Below are positions 22,919-32,838 of a DNA stretch of 58,079 nucleotides, in pieces. The translations under genes were made by a program, and so were the position numbers. The stretch comes from a virus. Each line of letters begins with the position of its first letter. The first letter of the stretch is position 1. The stretch lies in IMG/VR virus record IMGVR_UViG_3300048823_000073, positions 1 through 58,079 of that record; one strand, written 5' to 3'. The notes under the pieces are model-generated. The model saw only the letters and a list, made by a program, of their open reading frames with translations, was not told where the DNA came from and made no database searches.

Positions 22919-23179
22919 TCATGATGTGCCCTCTATGACGTCGAGTAGTCGTTTCTCCGTTACTCTGTGGGCTCCAAGAAGCTCCAACAGTGAGGCGTCC
23001 GCCGCTATCTGCCACGTCCTGAGATACCGGCCATCGGTAAGGCACCCGGAGAGGGTGAGCGCTCGTAGTTCGCCGGATCGTGCAAGAGCGAGAGCGTTCT
23101 CAAGCTGCTCAACTACCTTCTCGCACGGTTCTGGGTTGACGGGGGGCCTGTCCGCTCGAAGGGGTACAACGTCGTTCAT
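22919..23179 (-). CDS. Small phage protein, paralogue of gene at 54589
   Basis: An 86-aa protein with the pattern E-x-L-E-N-A-L-A-L-A-R-S-G-E-L-R-A-L and, later, L-L-E-L-L-G-A. The same layout (ALAEAMRGEYVAVAVAY, then LISALAQ) occurs in the 95-aa protein at 54589-54876. It is a recurrent small phage family of unknown function. ATGA overlap with the upstream 44-aa gene. Confidence 0.65.
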   Translation of the reverse strand: MNDVVPLRADRPPVNPEPCEKVVEQLENALALARSGELRALTLSGCLTDGRYLRTWQIAADASLLELLGAHRVTEKRLLDVIEGTS

Positions 23180-23310
23180 TTGCGCTTCTTCTTAATTCCG
23201 AAGTCGAGGGGTTTGCCCTGCTTGATCGGATGCTTCTTCATCTCCCCAGCAAAGCGCTCACGATCGGACTTGGCCTCACGCTTCTTTGGAAGCACTGCTT
23301 TGGTTTCCAT
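23176..23310 (-). CDS. 44-aa basic micro-protein
   Basis: A lysine-rich peptide (V-L-P-K-K-R-E-A-K at the start, D-F-G-I-K-K-K-R-K at the end). Its stop overlaps the next start (ATGA). A palindrome copy (23320-23337) lies immediately upstream. Probably nucleic-acid binding or virion-associated; function unknown. Confidence 0.55.
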   Translation of the reverse strand: METKAVLPKKREAKSDRERFAGEMKKHPIKQGKPLDFGIKKKRK

Positions 23311-23319
23311 TGATGCTTT

Positions 23320-23337
23320 ATTACTTGCCAAGGTAAC
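23320..23337. repeat. Dispersed palindrome copy between late genes (23320)
   Basis: ATTACTTGCCAAGGTAAC in the gap between the giant protein gene and the 44-aa gene, on the leftward arm. Confidence 0.85.
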
Positions 23338-23348
23338 TACTCCTCTAT

Positions 23349-26300
23349 TTACTGTCCAACGTTGAACGTGCTGCTGTATTGGTCAAGTGTAGACTTGGAG
23401 CGCTTCGTCACGGGCATGCCGAGTTCGGTCTTGCCCGTTTGCTTCTTCGCGGCGCTCCCTAGAGCCGAATGCGTTACGCGGCGATCAAGGGGCTGGCGTG
23501 CGTTCCAAGCTGATATCGCCTGCATGGCTTTCGCCTTGTCGGCTGGCGTCTTCGCACTGGCCCAACCCTGGACGAGTGCGTTGCGTTGCACGCCCTGGTC
23601 ATGCATCTCCTTCCCGGCTTGGTAGCGCGCCGTACCGTAGTTCGCCACTGACGCGGGCGTAAAGCCGAGTGACTGCACTATGGCCGGTCCAAGCCCAACA
23701 GGCGGTAACCCTGCGGTGCCCCTGGTCGTTGGCTTGCCCTCGGTCGCCAGTCGATACGCCTTAAGCATATCGTCGATCGCTTTTGCTGGGATCAAGTTCT
23801 CTGCGGCCTTCTCGATGTCGCCATGCATAGCTGCTTGACCACCTGCCATTATGTTTTGCGCAAGCGAACCGGGCGCGCCGCCGATCGTGCTCCATATCCA
23901 ATTCATCGTGTCTTCGGGCTTGTTGGATTTGGGTTCGCCAAAGGTCCAGAGCGAGGCCAGGCCCAGCCGGTGATGCACGTCTACGCTCAACGGCCCGAGG
24001 GCGCGAGAGAGCCCGTGGGCGACGATCTCCCCGATCTGGGGGCCGAAAGCGTTCGCGAGTTCTTTCTGGATTTCAGTCTCGATATCCCCCCAATTCGTAT
24101 TGGTGATGCCGAACGCATTCGCCAACATAACGGGTGCCTTGATCAACTCAAGTGGCAACCCGAGCGCCCCCGCCATTGCGGCATGGGTGCCCACGACGCC
24201 CGCGAACGCCCGCGCGGCCTCACGTCGTATTTCAGGCGTCTCCCCCTTGAACGTGTTATAGAGATTGCTCGCCAGCAGATGATAAATCATCTGCGGGAAC
24301 TGCTTGAACTGGAGGAACGGCCTCAGTGCCGGGTTCCTGAATATCGGGGCAGCGTTGGTTGAGGAATAGAGCCCCTGGGTATTCGCCAGGGTATCCTTGA
24401 CATAGCGCACCGCCTTCTCATGATCGCCGTTATTCTTGGCGATCTCCATCCGGTACGCGGCGATGGCCTCTGCTACGCGGTTGATGCTCTCGGTCGAGCC
24501 GGTCATTTCCCGGAAAGCCGCATCGACACGAGAAAGCGCGCGGTCGCCCATGTTGCCGTATTCATGGAGCTGGTTCACTTCGTACCCAGAAGATGCATGA
24601 ACGTGCCCGGTCTCGGACAAGTCATCGAGCATCTTGTTGAGCGCCTTACCATCGGAGGTAAGTGCCAGCCGCTTTTTGAAGTTGCCGATGAAATCAGTCG
24701 GGTCCGAAGTCTCGTCACGAGCTACGCGGACGAGCCCTTGGGCGCCTTCCTTGAGGGCGGTCCCGGTCCCCATGTCCCTATAGGCCCGCGCCAGCTCCCC
24801 ATACGCCTTACCGAAGCCGTGCCGCGCGCCAAGCACCGGGCCGGAGATCATGAGCGGGTGGGTCATATGCAACATAAGATGCGCGGGGGATGCCATGTCT
24901 TTCAAGAACGACAGCACCATTGCCCGCTTCCAGAACGGCGCCATTTTGCCCGTATATTCCGGCGAGCCAAACCCATAGAGCCTGGACTCCATCTCTTGCA
25001 AAACTCTTCGGCTCTGGATCGGATTGCCCGAGTTGCGTTGCGCTTCCACAACGTCACGCATGTCCGAGAGTGATTTCTCGACCTGGGGCCTAAACTCCGC
25101 CCGTGATAGGTATTGCGAGGCCGAGTTGTTGTAGGTCACGATGTTGCGGATCATGTCGTCCGACGCGCCCGCCACATTGCGCCGGGGCAGGCGGCGTTGT
25201 TCCACCGACGTAGCCGCGCGCATCGCCAGCGAACTCTCCACAAGCGCCCGCTCCATAATCCCCTTTTCTTGATCGGATAGTCCCGGGCGGCGCCGGATGC
25301 CGTCAATCAACGCCTGGACCTGTGGAGACGAGAGTTTGTAGTCCACGCCCGGGTTCAAGCGGCGTTTGTCCAGCACGACATTCTTGAGCCCCATGCCCTG
25401 CAAATCTTTGACGCGGGCATTGGCGTCGCGCTCCCGATCGAACAGCTCCATATGTTGAGCTTGCACGCGCGTCTGCCACTTCTGCACCGGGTTGCCCGCC
25501 GTGGAGATGTCCCCGGCAGTCGTCTTCTCGCCGGTCGTTGGGTCGTAGTAGGCAGTGTGGGACTTTGCGTGGAGCCCCTTATCCTGCGCCATCGAGACCT
25601 CGAAGTCGTGGGCCTCTTTGCGGGTATCAAATTCAAACGTGTTCTTGTCGATCCTCCTGGCGCCAGCCGGGGTCTCGATGTCATGTTCGCCGGTCACAAC
25701 ATAGTCGCCGTGCCGCATCAATGGGAAGTAGGCGCCCTTCTTGACGCGCAACTCTTCGGCGTTTCTGATAGCTCGCGCCATCTCCTTTTTCTCACCGAAC
25801 AACTTCTCGTCGTCGTCAGTCATCCCGCCGTGCATGATCCGATCGGCCAGATCGCTCTTCTTTACCGTCGAAGGTAAGTCCACGGCATCGAGCACGGCAT
25901 CAACTTTGGACCGCGTAAGCTTGTCTTGGGTCGTTTGGAAATAGTCCCGCGTGCTCTGGTAGAGCGCTTTCAAGTCTTCGGGAAGCGCACGGTACTGTTT
26001 TGCCAGGTCGTCGTGCATGGCGCGCGCCTGCCAGATGTTCCGCGCTGCTTCGTGCTCCACGTCCTTGCCAGCGGCGAGCTTCTTGGTGGTCTCTTTGCTT
26101 AGGCTCAGATGCGCGTTCCGGCCACTATCCAATGGAGCGTCTGGGTGCAGGTCGTACATGGTCGAGCGCTGTGCCAGATCAACGAACTTGTTGAACTCAC
26201 CGCCGATATATTTCTTGCTCATTGCCGCCATTTGGCGGGTCAACTTGTCTCCCTCGTCGCGGTAGTGCGTCATACTCACGGTCATCTTTTGGATGGCCTC

Positions 26301-29300
26301 CGTAAGTCTACGTAAGGGATTACCCTCGTCCTTCGGCCCGAACAAATTCTCGTTGCCCTGCCGGAGCTGGTCATCGGTAAGGATTTTGAACGTGCGCTCC
26401 TTGAACTCACCGCCGGTCGGCATGTGTTGGATCACCGCCGCTGCCGCGTTACTGGCTACGTTCGCCGGGTCCATGTAGGTGCTCTTGGCAACCTGCTCGG
26501 GAGCGCGCACTGCGGTCTCACGGTCGGCTTCATCTTGGTTCATCTTCGGGAGGTATCTGCGCTCCACTTCCGGCATATTCGCCTGGACCTGGGCGCGGTA
26601 CTCTTTAGCGCGATATTCTCTGGCACCGGCTGGGTCGCGTGCCCACGATAACCTCTCAGTGGTCGCCAGAGCCGCCTCTAGGACACTGTGCGCCCGCGTA
26701 GGAAGTCCAAGGATTTGCCGTGCCAGCGTAACAAGCCCGCCCCAGACGGAGTTGGAGCGAAATTCATCCATCCGCAATCGCCGGGTCATTTCTTCGGACA
26801 AGGGCACGCGATCGAGCATCGCCTGGAATGTGGGGTTGGACAGCGCCTCACTCAAGAACTCGTGCGGGTCGGTCATGCCATTAAGATCGCGCACCGGGAA
26901 TGCCCTCGGGTCTTCTTCCGAGTCCAGGCCGGTTACTCCCTCGTAGTGATCCTTTACCTCCGAAAGTAAGCGCCCAATTTGCGCCTGAGCAAATTTATTG
27001 ACATATAGCTCTTTGAACACAGCCGCATGAACCGCTTCGTGCATTAGGGTGTGCCGCATGGCAATAGGGTCTGCTGCCGTGCTGGCTGGGATGACGATAT
27101 GGTCCGCCCCAGAGAGATAGTAGCCATAGGCTGCCACTCCATTTGGATCATCCTTGGTGGTCGTAAGAGTTTTGAAATCTTCGTCCGAGACGATATGGAC
27201 GGGCACGTCTCCGACGACTTTGCGGAGCTTCTTTGCTATGATTGGCTGCATAATTCCTGCGTATTTTCCTTCATCCCCCAACGTGCGCCCCGCCCGGTGG
27301 AACTCAGCACGGTCGATGAGATCGCTTAGTTTAGAGCTTTGAAGCGGGACAACTTTTTCGCCCTTCGGCGCGGCAATTGTTTCTTCGCTAGGCTTCTTCA
27401 AGAACTGCATTCCGGCGGATTGCGGGGCGCGGGCACGGCGTTTCGTGGTTCGTACTTCAAACGTGCCAGCTTTGTTCTGGACAGCGTTCACCTTTCCTTC
27501 TGTGGATATCGCAGCTCGTTCTTGTCCTCCTTCGTTTTGGAGTGGCGTCTCGTCTTCTGGATTGTCCAAGCGATCGAGCATCTGGTCTTCGACTTCGCCG
27601 GGGTTATGCAGGGTAGCTTCGGGCTTTTCCTCCACATCACCCTGATACTGGCGTTTCGCTGCTTCGCCCTCGGCCCTCCGCTCGGAGCGCAGTATGCTCG
27701 CGTCGCCCTCGCGCAGAGGCATCTCACGCATCAGGAGATCATTGGCGGTCTTCATGCGCTCGGCTTCCGCACCCTTGCGCTGTTTCAACGTGCTCAACAC
27801 ACGCTTTACATCCGCCAGCCATACGACATAATCGGACGTACCCTCGTAGCCAACCTTACTTGGAATGGTAACATCCTTGGCCTTGGCCTCGTCTACAATA
27901 TTTTGGAGCCGATCTTGATAGCCCTTGAGTTGGTCCTTGTTCTGGACGTACTCCAGGGGATCGCTCTTGTGAGCGTCAAAAATCTCTTGGGCTCTCTGGG
28001 CGTTCTCGGTACGGGCTGCTTTCTCCGCAAGCGTCCAGTTCTTTCCCTGGGGGCCAGCCTCGGCTTTCTGCATATCTTTGAGGTTTGTATCGACAACTTT
28101 CTGCTGCGCCCTTGCATTCGCCTTCGCCTCGGGAGATTGATCCTGAAAGATTTTACCGGGGAGGGGGTCGCTAAACGCCCCCTGCATATTCACTCCGGTA
28201 TTTGTTCCCTTATTCGCGGCGTCACGCTGCGCAAGCACATCTTGCGGGGCCTCGACTTGAACCGTATTGCCGGGCTGCTTCTGCGCTTCCAGAGCTGCAA
28301 CTTGATCCGGCGCGGTCTCCGTGGTGCCGACAGCGGCCTTAGTTTCTGTACCGTCCGGCTGGCGTTCGGTCACAGCAACGGGAGGCTCGCCCTGGGCAAC
28401 GCGCGCTTGGACTTCATCCTTATTGGCCGGGCCAAGTCCTAGCAACTCATTGAGCTTATTGCCCGTCGATGCCGCGATAACATCCTTGCGCTGCAACTGA
28501 TCCGGGTCAAAATGAACGATACCCTCTTTAATGCGGGCTTGTTTCATCCCCTCCGGCACGTCGGGCGCAGTCGTGCCCTTGGGGTACAACACAGCTTGGC
28601 GCTTGCCCTGCGTGAGTTCTTCCTGCTGGGCGTTAAGCGTCGCAGGCGCCTCGGGGGCGTTCTGGCCCACATCAGAGATCGGGGCGGGGGGCTCCGGGGG
28701 TGTTACCTTTGAAGGTACGTTTTCGGATGGAGTCGGCACCGGCGGCCCCACTTGGGGCGTTTCCCCCGGGGATTTCGGTTGGGCGGCATTGTCTACATTC
28801 GGACTTTTTTCACCATTGAGTTCCGTCGATAGGGCGCTGGTCTGGGCCGCATCGCCCGCCTGCCCCTTGACGACCTCTACCGGCGACCGATGGAACGCAC
28901 TGTGCGCCATGCCGGGGATCGCGCCGAGGCCGAAGCCTTCAAGCACCTGTGAAGTCCACTGATGCGGATCAAAATTGCCCTGGAAGCCACCCGTCTGCCC
29001 TGCGCTCTGCTCAGTGAAGTTGCCAACACCTGATTGGGCGGCGTTCGCGCCACCTGCCTCCAGGCCGCCCAATGTCGCCCGCCGGGCTATGCCCCCAGCG
29101 ATGGCGCTCTCTCCGCCGCGCGCAACCATCCCTCCAAGGCCCACGGCTCCCGTAACGCCGCCAATGAGCGCGTTGAGCGCAAGCCCACCATCCCCATCAA
29201 CCAGATAATTACGGAACTCGTCCCGCGCGGCGGGTTCTTCCATGCGCTGCCGGAGTCCAGTATAATAAGCACTCTGTTTCTGGAGATCATCATCCGAGGC

Positions 29301-29786
29301 ACCGTCCACCTTCGATGCAACACTGTCGATGAACTGCGCCGAAGATAACCCCGCATTCACCGCGCCAGCCGTCGCCACGCCCGCCGTAGCCCCAAGCGCC
29401 TCCCCAACGATCCCACCGGGCAGCGCTGCCGCGACCACCACAGGGCTCATTTGCGCGCCTTTGAGCGCAATGGACCTGAACGGGTGACTCAGAAAGTCCG
29501 ACGAGGTAACGTCCGCATTTAAACTTTGTTGACCCCCAGGAGTCATATTGGCGAGCGTCTGAGATTGCGCCTCGCGAAAGCTCTTGGCAGTGAGAGCGCG
29601 CTGCTGGGCCTGGTCCGCATAGCCCATTTTGTCATCGAGATACGATAGGCCGCTCTCAGCAGACGCGCCTAATCCTTCCACCCCCGAATAAACGGCACGC
29701 GGTATATCGGTTACCGGGCTCCATGCGTCGGTATCCGGGGGCGCAAACATATCGGCGAGTGATTGATCGCTTTGGTCAAGAGGCAT
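23349..29786 (-). CDS. Giant 2145-aa ejection-type virion protein with HEAVH metallopeptidase motif
   Basis: Start ATG 29786 overlaps the previous stop (TAATG) and has GGGAG upstream; the frame extends 23 codons further without support. Residues about 100-260 hold several Gly/Ala-rich hydrophobic segments. Around residue 915 is H-E-A-V-H, the HExxH zinc-protease signature. Long coiled-coil regions follow, and the C-terminal 500 residues have membrane-active-looking helices. This plan fits internal virion proteins that are ejected with DNA and carry enzymes, as in other podoviruses (family knowledge); its exact role is inferred. Several palindromes lie inside. Confidence 0.8.
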   Translation of the reverse strand: MPLDQSDQSLADMFAPPDTDAWSPVTDIPRAVYSGVEGLGASAESGLSYLDDKMGYADQAQQRALTAKSFREAQSQTLANMTPGGQQSLNADVTSSDFLSHPFRSIALKGAQMSPVVVAAALPGGIVGEALGATAGVATAGAVNAGLSSAQFIDSVASKVDGASDDDLQKQSAYYTGLRQRMEEPAARDEFRNYLVDGDGGLALNALIGGVTGAVGLGGMVARGGESAIAGGIARRATLGGLEAGGANAAQSGVGNFTEQSAGQTGGFQGNFDPHQWTSQVLEGFGLGAIPGMAHSAFHRSPVEVVKGQAGDAAQTSALSTELNGEKSPNVDNAAQPKSPGETPQVGPPVPTPSENVPSKVTPPEPPAPISDVGQNAPEAPATLNAQQEELTQGKRQAVLYPKGTTAPDVPEGMKQARIKEGIVHFDPDQLQRKDVIAASTGNKLNELLGLGPANKDEVQARVAQGEPPVAVTERQPDGTETKAAVGTTETAPDQVAALEAQKQPGNTVQVEAPQDVLAQRDAANKGTNTGVNMQGAFSDPLPGKIFQDQSPEAKANARAQQKVVDTNLKDMQKAEAGPQGKNWTLAEKAARTENAQRAQEIFDAHKSDPLEYVQNKDQLKGYQDRLQNIVDEAKAKDVTIPSKVGYEGTSDYVVWLADVKRVLSTLKQRKGAEAERMKTANDLLMREMPLREGDASILRSERRAEGEAAKRQYQGDVEEKPEATLHNPGEVEDQMLDRLDNPEDETPLQNEGGQERAAISTEGKVNAVQNKAGTFEVRTTKRRARAPQSAGMQFLKKPSEETIAAPKGEKVVPLQSSKLSDLIDRAEFHRAGRTLGDEGKYAGIMQPIIAKKLRKVVGDVPVHIVSDEDFKTLTTTKDDPNGVAAYGYYLSGADHIVIPASTAADPIAMRHTLMHEAVHAAVFKELYVNKFAQAQIGRLLSEVKDHYEGVTGLDSEEDPRAFPVRDLNGMTDPHEFLSEALSNPTFQAMLDRVPLSEEMTRRLRMDEFRSNSVWGGLVTLARQILGLPTRAHSVLEAALATTERLSWARDPAGAREYRAKEYRAQVQANMPEVERRYLPKMNQDEADRETAVRAPEQVAKSTYMDPANVASNAAAAVIQHMPTGGEFKERTFKILTDDQLRQGNENLFGPKDEGNPLRRLTEAIQKMTVSMTHYRDEGDKLTRQMAAMSKKYIGGEFNKFVDLAQRSTMYDLHPDAPLDSGRNAHLSLSKETTKKLAAGKDVEHEAARNIWQARAMHDDLAKQYRALPEDLKALYQSTRDYFQTTQDKLTRSKVDAVLDAVDLPSTVKKSDLADRIMHGGMTDDDEKLFGEKKEMARAIRNAEELRVKKGAYFPLMRHGDYVVTGEHDIETPAGARRIDKNTFEFDTRKEAHDFEVSMAQDKGLHAKSHTAYYDPTTGEKTTAGDISTAGNPVQKWQTRVQAQHMELFDRERDANARVKDLQGMGLKNVVLDKRRLNPGVDYKLSSPQVQALIDGIRRRPGLSDQEKGIMERALVESSLAMRAATSVEQRRLPRRNVAGASDDMIRNIVTYNNSASQYLSRAEFRPQVEKSLSDMRDVVEAQRNSGNPIQSRRVLQEMESRLYGFGSPEYTGKMAPFWKRAMVLSFLKDMASPAHLMLHMTHPLMISGPVLGARHGFGKAYGELARAYRDMGTGTALKEGAQGLVRVARDETSDPTDFIGNFKKRLALTSDGKALNKMLDDLSETGHVHASSGYEVNQLHEYGNMGDRALSRVDAAFREMTGSTESINRVAEAIAAYRMEIAKNNGDHEKAVRYVKDTLANTQGLYSSTNAAPIFRNPALRPFLQFKQFPQMIYHLLASNLYNTFKGETPEIRREAARAFAGVVGTHAAMAGALGLPLELIKAPVMLANAFGITNTNWGDIETEIQKELANAFGPQIGEIVAHGLSRALGPLSVDVHHRLGLASLWTFGEPKSNKPEDTMNWIWSTIGGAPGSLAQNIMAGGQAAMHGDIEKAAENLIPAKAIDDMLKAYRLATEGKPTTRGTAGLPPVGLGPAIVQSLGFTPASVANYGTARYQAGKEMHDQGVQRNALVQGWASAKTPADKAKAMQAISAWNARQPLDRRVTHSALGSAAKKQTGKTELGMPVTKRSKSTLDQYSSTFNVGQ
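24645..24662. repeat. Dispersed palindrome copy inside giant gene (24645)
   Basis: CTTACCATCGGAGGTAAG, perfectly symmetric in its outer six bases, inside the leftward 2145-aa gene. Confidence 0.85.
25861..25878. repeat. Dispersed palindrome copy inside giant gene (25861)
   Basis: TTTACCGTCGAAGGTAAG inside the 2145-aa gene. Confidence 0.85.
26953..26970. repeat. Dispersed palindrome copy inside giant gene (26953)
   Basis: TTTACCTCCGAAAGTAAG inside the 2145-aa gene, close to the part coding for the HEAVH domain. Confidence 0.8.
28702..28719. repeat. Dispersed palindrome copy inside giant gene (28702)
   Basis: GTTACCTTTGAAGGTACG inside the 2145-aa gene; on the coding strand it writes V-P-S-K-V-T. 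Confidence 0.8.
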
Positions 29787-32700
29787 TACTGGCTCCCGAA
29801 GGATGTGCCCGCCGACAGCGGTTGCCCCCGCTGGGCTTTTAGATTTTGCAGCCATCCGGCAGCCGCGCCCGCTCCACTTTTGGCATAGCCTGCGACAGAA
29901 CTGGCAACGCCCGCGACACCCTGATCAGCGGCCGGTTGGGCAGCGGCAGTCTTCTTCTGCATTTGGGCAGCCATGCCGCGCAGAGTATCCAACACAGGAA
30001 GATCGTTCTTCTGCACAAATATGGGTTTCATCAACGGGTTCTTGAATTGTACCTGCACGCGGTCCTGGGGATCATTTGGGATGGGGTTGATCTTGAAGCT
30101 CCCTTGGCCCGCCCCGATTAGAGCTTTAAACGCGGATGCAGCCATTGGCGCGTCCATCGTGGGGTTGAAACGCATGATCTGCGCAACACCGTCACGCTGG
30201 GCGTTCATCACGTCCGGCGGGTAGCCCGCCGTCTGGCTCGGACTGAGTTTGTCAAATCCGATAGCCGCGTCGATCGCGGTACGGGCTGGCGTGGGCTGAC
30301 CATCCGCTCCGACCCCAATATTGACATCGGCGGGCTGCGCTTGCTCCATTGCTGCTTTGCGCTCCTCTTGTGCTATCTGTCTTTGTTGGATCAGCTCCGC
30401 GCCTGCCTGCTGCCTCTGGGCTATGGCGCCCTGTCCCTGTATCTTCTGAGCTTCCGAGGCTTGCTGTATTGCCGCATTGTTCCGCACGGCCTGCCGCTGC
30501 TGCCATTCGGAATGCTGCATCATGTATTGCTGCTTGCGTACCGCCTCGACGGCATTAATCCGCGCCTGCTCTTTATCATTCTGAATGCCGAGGATTTTGC
30601 TCTCGGGGATAAAGTTTGGTTGTTGCGGCTCTGGATCATTTGCTGGGGTCATGCCATAGCCGAACTGCTGCGGCGTAATGGATGCTGTTGCCGGGATCGC
30701 CTGCGGAGCCGCTGCCTGCGGATTACTCTGGGGGTTACCTGGGGAGGTAACAGGCGGGGCGGGCGCCGGGATCGCACCGGGTTGCGCGGAAGCCGTGTCT
30801 GGAGTGGGCACGCCTGGAGCTGCGGATGCGACCTGTGCGTTAGGTTGCGGGGGGAGTGCTTGTGCCTGCGCCTGGGGTGCGGGCGCCCCGGGTGCTTGTT
30901 GTGGAGCTGCTTGCGGGGGGACCGCCGCTTGCTGGGTTGTAGCTTTGCCCTTACCTTCTTCGGCTGCAAGCTGATCAACGAGGTTGGTGTATTCCGGCGA
31001 ACGCTCCGACAGCTCGTCATCCGGGTCATATTTCTTCTCGGCCGACCCGATAAGAACTTTCCAGTATGCGGACCCATCTTTCAAGCCGATCGCTGACGCA
31101 AGCAATTGCTGCGGCGTCATGGTCATTTGCTGAGTGGGTTTGCCCTTGGAGTCGGTCTCGGTAACGTCGATATTGTTGTCCGCGTTGACTTTGGCAGAGG
31201 CTATACGCCCGTTCGGGATAGCATCATAGGCTTTCACCGCCGCATCTGCGCCAGCCCGCACGTCACCCGACTGCAACAGCTTGGCAGCCTGATCGCCATA
31301 TTGCGCCGCTAATCCCCGCGAATATTGCAGGATGCTCTTCGCAGCTTCTCCCGCTTTTTCGGAGTCCCCGTGCGCCACGTAATATTTGTATGCAGCATTC
31401 ATGCCTGCTGCGGTGCGTAGACCCTCTGTGAGCTGCCCATCCGGGTCCACGGAATTGCCAAGCGCCCGAACATCTTGCGCGCTCGCGGCTCCCTTCCCAC
31501 TTCGGAAATCACTATATCCCTGGGCCATGTCGGCGCTGCCCGGAACAGCCGACGGCTGCGCGCTCGCTTGAGTAATCCCAAACGCTTGCTGGATATACTT
31601 CATGCCCCCCTTAAGCGTGTCCGATAGCCCCGACAATAGGTCCGATGGGTGCTCGGGAACTGTGGGCTGTTGCGCTGCTACAGGCTGAGAAGCTGGTGTA
31701 GAAGCAGAGCTATCATCATCGCTCGTGTCATCACTGGTATCACTCTCGTCAACGGACCCCCCATCTGCATACCCCGGCATGGACGGAGGTATGGCTCGCG
31801 GGGGCTGTGGGCCTCCCCCTAGCACCGTTGGGAGAGTTTCTTGCTCATCGGTCTTATACGGGTCTACCACGCCTCCATGGGCGTAGCCAGGCTGCTTTAT
31901 CGCTGTCTTGGCGGTCCACCCTCCACCGGGAGGCGTACCCCTATCCAAAGATGCATCTACTCCCGGTATAGCGCTGGCGACCCTATCGGGGCGCTGCCCG
32001 CCGGACGGAGGACGATCTACCAAGCCGCCCGCAAAGAAAGCCGGTTGCTGATCTTGCTGTTGATCTTGCTGTTGATCCGCTACTTGTTGAGTAGTTGGCG
32101 ATGCTGCGGGGGCGGGATTTGGCGAGGCAGCTACACTCGTCGGAGCGGGCACGCCTGTTGGTTGTTGCAAATAATTCCAGAACGCCTGCCCATTGGGTAA
32201 GCGATTTGCCGCCGCCTGATCGGGGTTGGCCGGACGCTCGAACGATTTTGTCCAGATGTTATTTCCGTCCGCAGTCGTACTGGCGTTCCTAAGCTGTTGA
32301 AGCGTCCCGTTCTCTGTGCTGTCCAGTTCGTTATTCAGGTGGCTTATCTGCGTATCGAGAGGGATTTTATTGATGTCGGTCGTACCGGCGAGTTTATAGA
32401 GAGCGTCTAAACGGTCACTATGCCAGTTCATAATGCCAGCGGAAGGGCTCCCGTTATCGTCCGGGTTGTAGGACGCCGGATTAAGCCCGCGCCCACTCTC
32501 CCCCATCGCGGAACCAACGGCACCCGCCGCCACTTCTGGCTTGACACCTTTACTAATGAGCAAATCTTTAACCGCATTCGGTCCAGGGGAAGCGAACCCG
32601 GCGGTAGACCCGCCAGACGCTCCACCAGAGCCAGCCGTAGAGCGCGGGGGAAATATGCGAGAAAAAATATTAGCGTCTGCACGCGCATTCGCGATGACCC

Positions 32701-32818
32701 CAGCTACCGCTGGATCGTCGAAAGCACCCGTCTTATCCTTACTTTGTCCATATGAGTTCGCCTGACGCATAAGAGCGTACACTTTTGCAAAGTTCATAAT
32801 CTCATTATTCAGGCTCAT
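29786..32818 (-). CDS. Virion protein with N-terminal phage tail lysozyme domain
   Basis: A 1010-aa protein. Residues about 85-215 match the phage tail lysozyme family (PF18013 type): A-V-G-S-A-M-G-E-S with a glutamate, then S-A-G-I-M-N-W-H-S-D-R. The middle is Gln/Pro-rich with Q-Q-D-Q repeats, followed by alpha-helical and Ala/Gln-rich stretches. It probably enters or lines the periplasmic channel and cuts peptidoglycan during DNA ejection. The RBS AAAGGTAAG is the arm of the palindrome at 32821. Confidence 0.8.
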   Translation of the reverse strand: MSLNNEIMNFAKVYALMRQANSYGQSKDKTGAFDDPAVAGVIANARADANIFSRIFPPRSTAGSGGASGGSTAGFASPGPNAVKDLLISKGVKPEVAAGAVGSAMGESGRGLNPASYNPDDNGSPSAGIMNWHSDRLDALYKLAGTTDINKIPLDTQISHLNNELDSTENGTLQQLRNASTTADGNNIWTKSFERPANPDQAAANRLPNGQAFWNYLQQPTGVPAPTSVAASPNPAPAASPTTQQVADQQQDQQQDQQPAFFAGGLVDRPPSGGQRPDRVASAIPGVDASLDRGTPPGGGWTAKTAIKQPGYAHGGVVDPYKTDEQETLPTVLGGGPQPPRAIPPSMPGYADGGSVDESDTSDDTSDDDSSASTPASQPVAAQQPTVPEHPSDLLSGLSDTLKGGMKYIQQAFGITQASAQPSAVPGSADMAQGYSDFRSGKGAASAQDVRALGNSVDPDGQLTEGLRTAAGMNAAYKYYVAHGDSEKAGEAAKSILQYSRGLAAQYGDQAAKLLQSGDVRAGADAAVKAYDAIPNGRIASAKVNADNNIDVTETDSKGKPTQQMTMTPQQLLASAIGLKDGSAYWKVLIGSAEKKYDPDDELSERSPEYTNLVDQLAAEEGKGKATTQQAAVPPQAAPQQAPGAPAPQAQAQALPPQPNAQVASAAPGVPTPDTASAQPGAIPAPAPPVTSPGNPQSNPQAAAPQAIPATASITPQQFGYGMTPANDPEPQQPNFIPESKILGIQNDKEQARINAVEAVRKQQYMMQHSEWQQRQAVRNNAAIQQASEAQKIQGQGAIAQRQQAGAELIQQRQIAQEERKAAMEQAQPADVNIGVGADGQPTPARTAIDAAIGFDKLSPSQTAGYPPDVMNAQRDGVAQIMRFNPTMDAPMAASAFKALIGAGQGSFKINPIPNDPQDRVQVQFKNPLMKPIFVQKNDLPVLDTLRGMAAQMQKKTAAAQPAADQGVAGVASSVAGYAKSGAGAAAGWLQNLKAQRGQPLSAGTSFGSQ
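30734..30751. repeat. Perfect-arm palindrome inside virion gene (30734)
   Basis: GTTACCTGGGGAGGTAAC, seven matching bases in each arm, in the Pro-rich part of the 1010-aa gene. Confidence 0.9.
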
Positions 32819-32820
32819 GG

Positions 32821-32838
32821 CTTACCTTTAAAAGTAAC
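32821..32838. repeat. Palindrome copy used as RBS on the minus strand (32821)
   Basis: CTTACCTTTAAAAGTAAC. On the minus strand its arm AAAGGTAAG is the Shine-Dalgarno for the 1010-aa virion gene. Confidence 0.85.

Noticed and set aside
27339-28442. 367-aa rightward ORF
   Set aside because: It lies wholly antisense to the giant virion gene and arises from its codon pattern; no ribosome site or recognisable domain.
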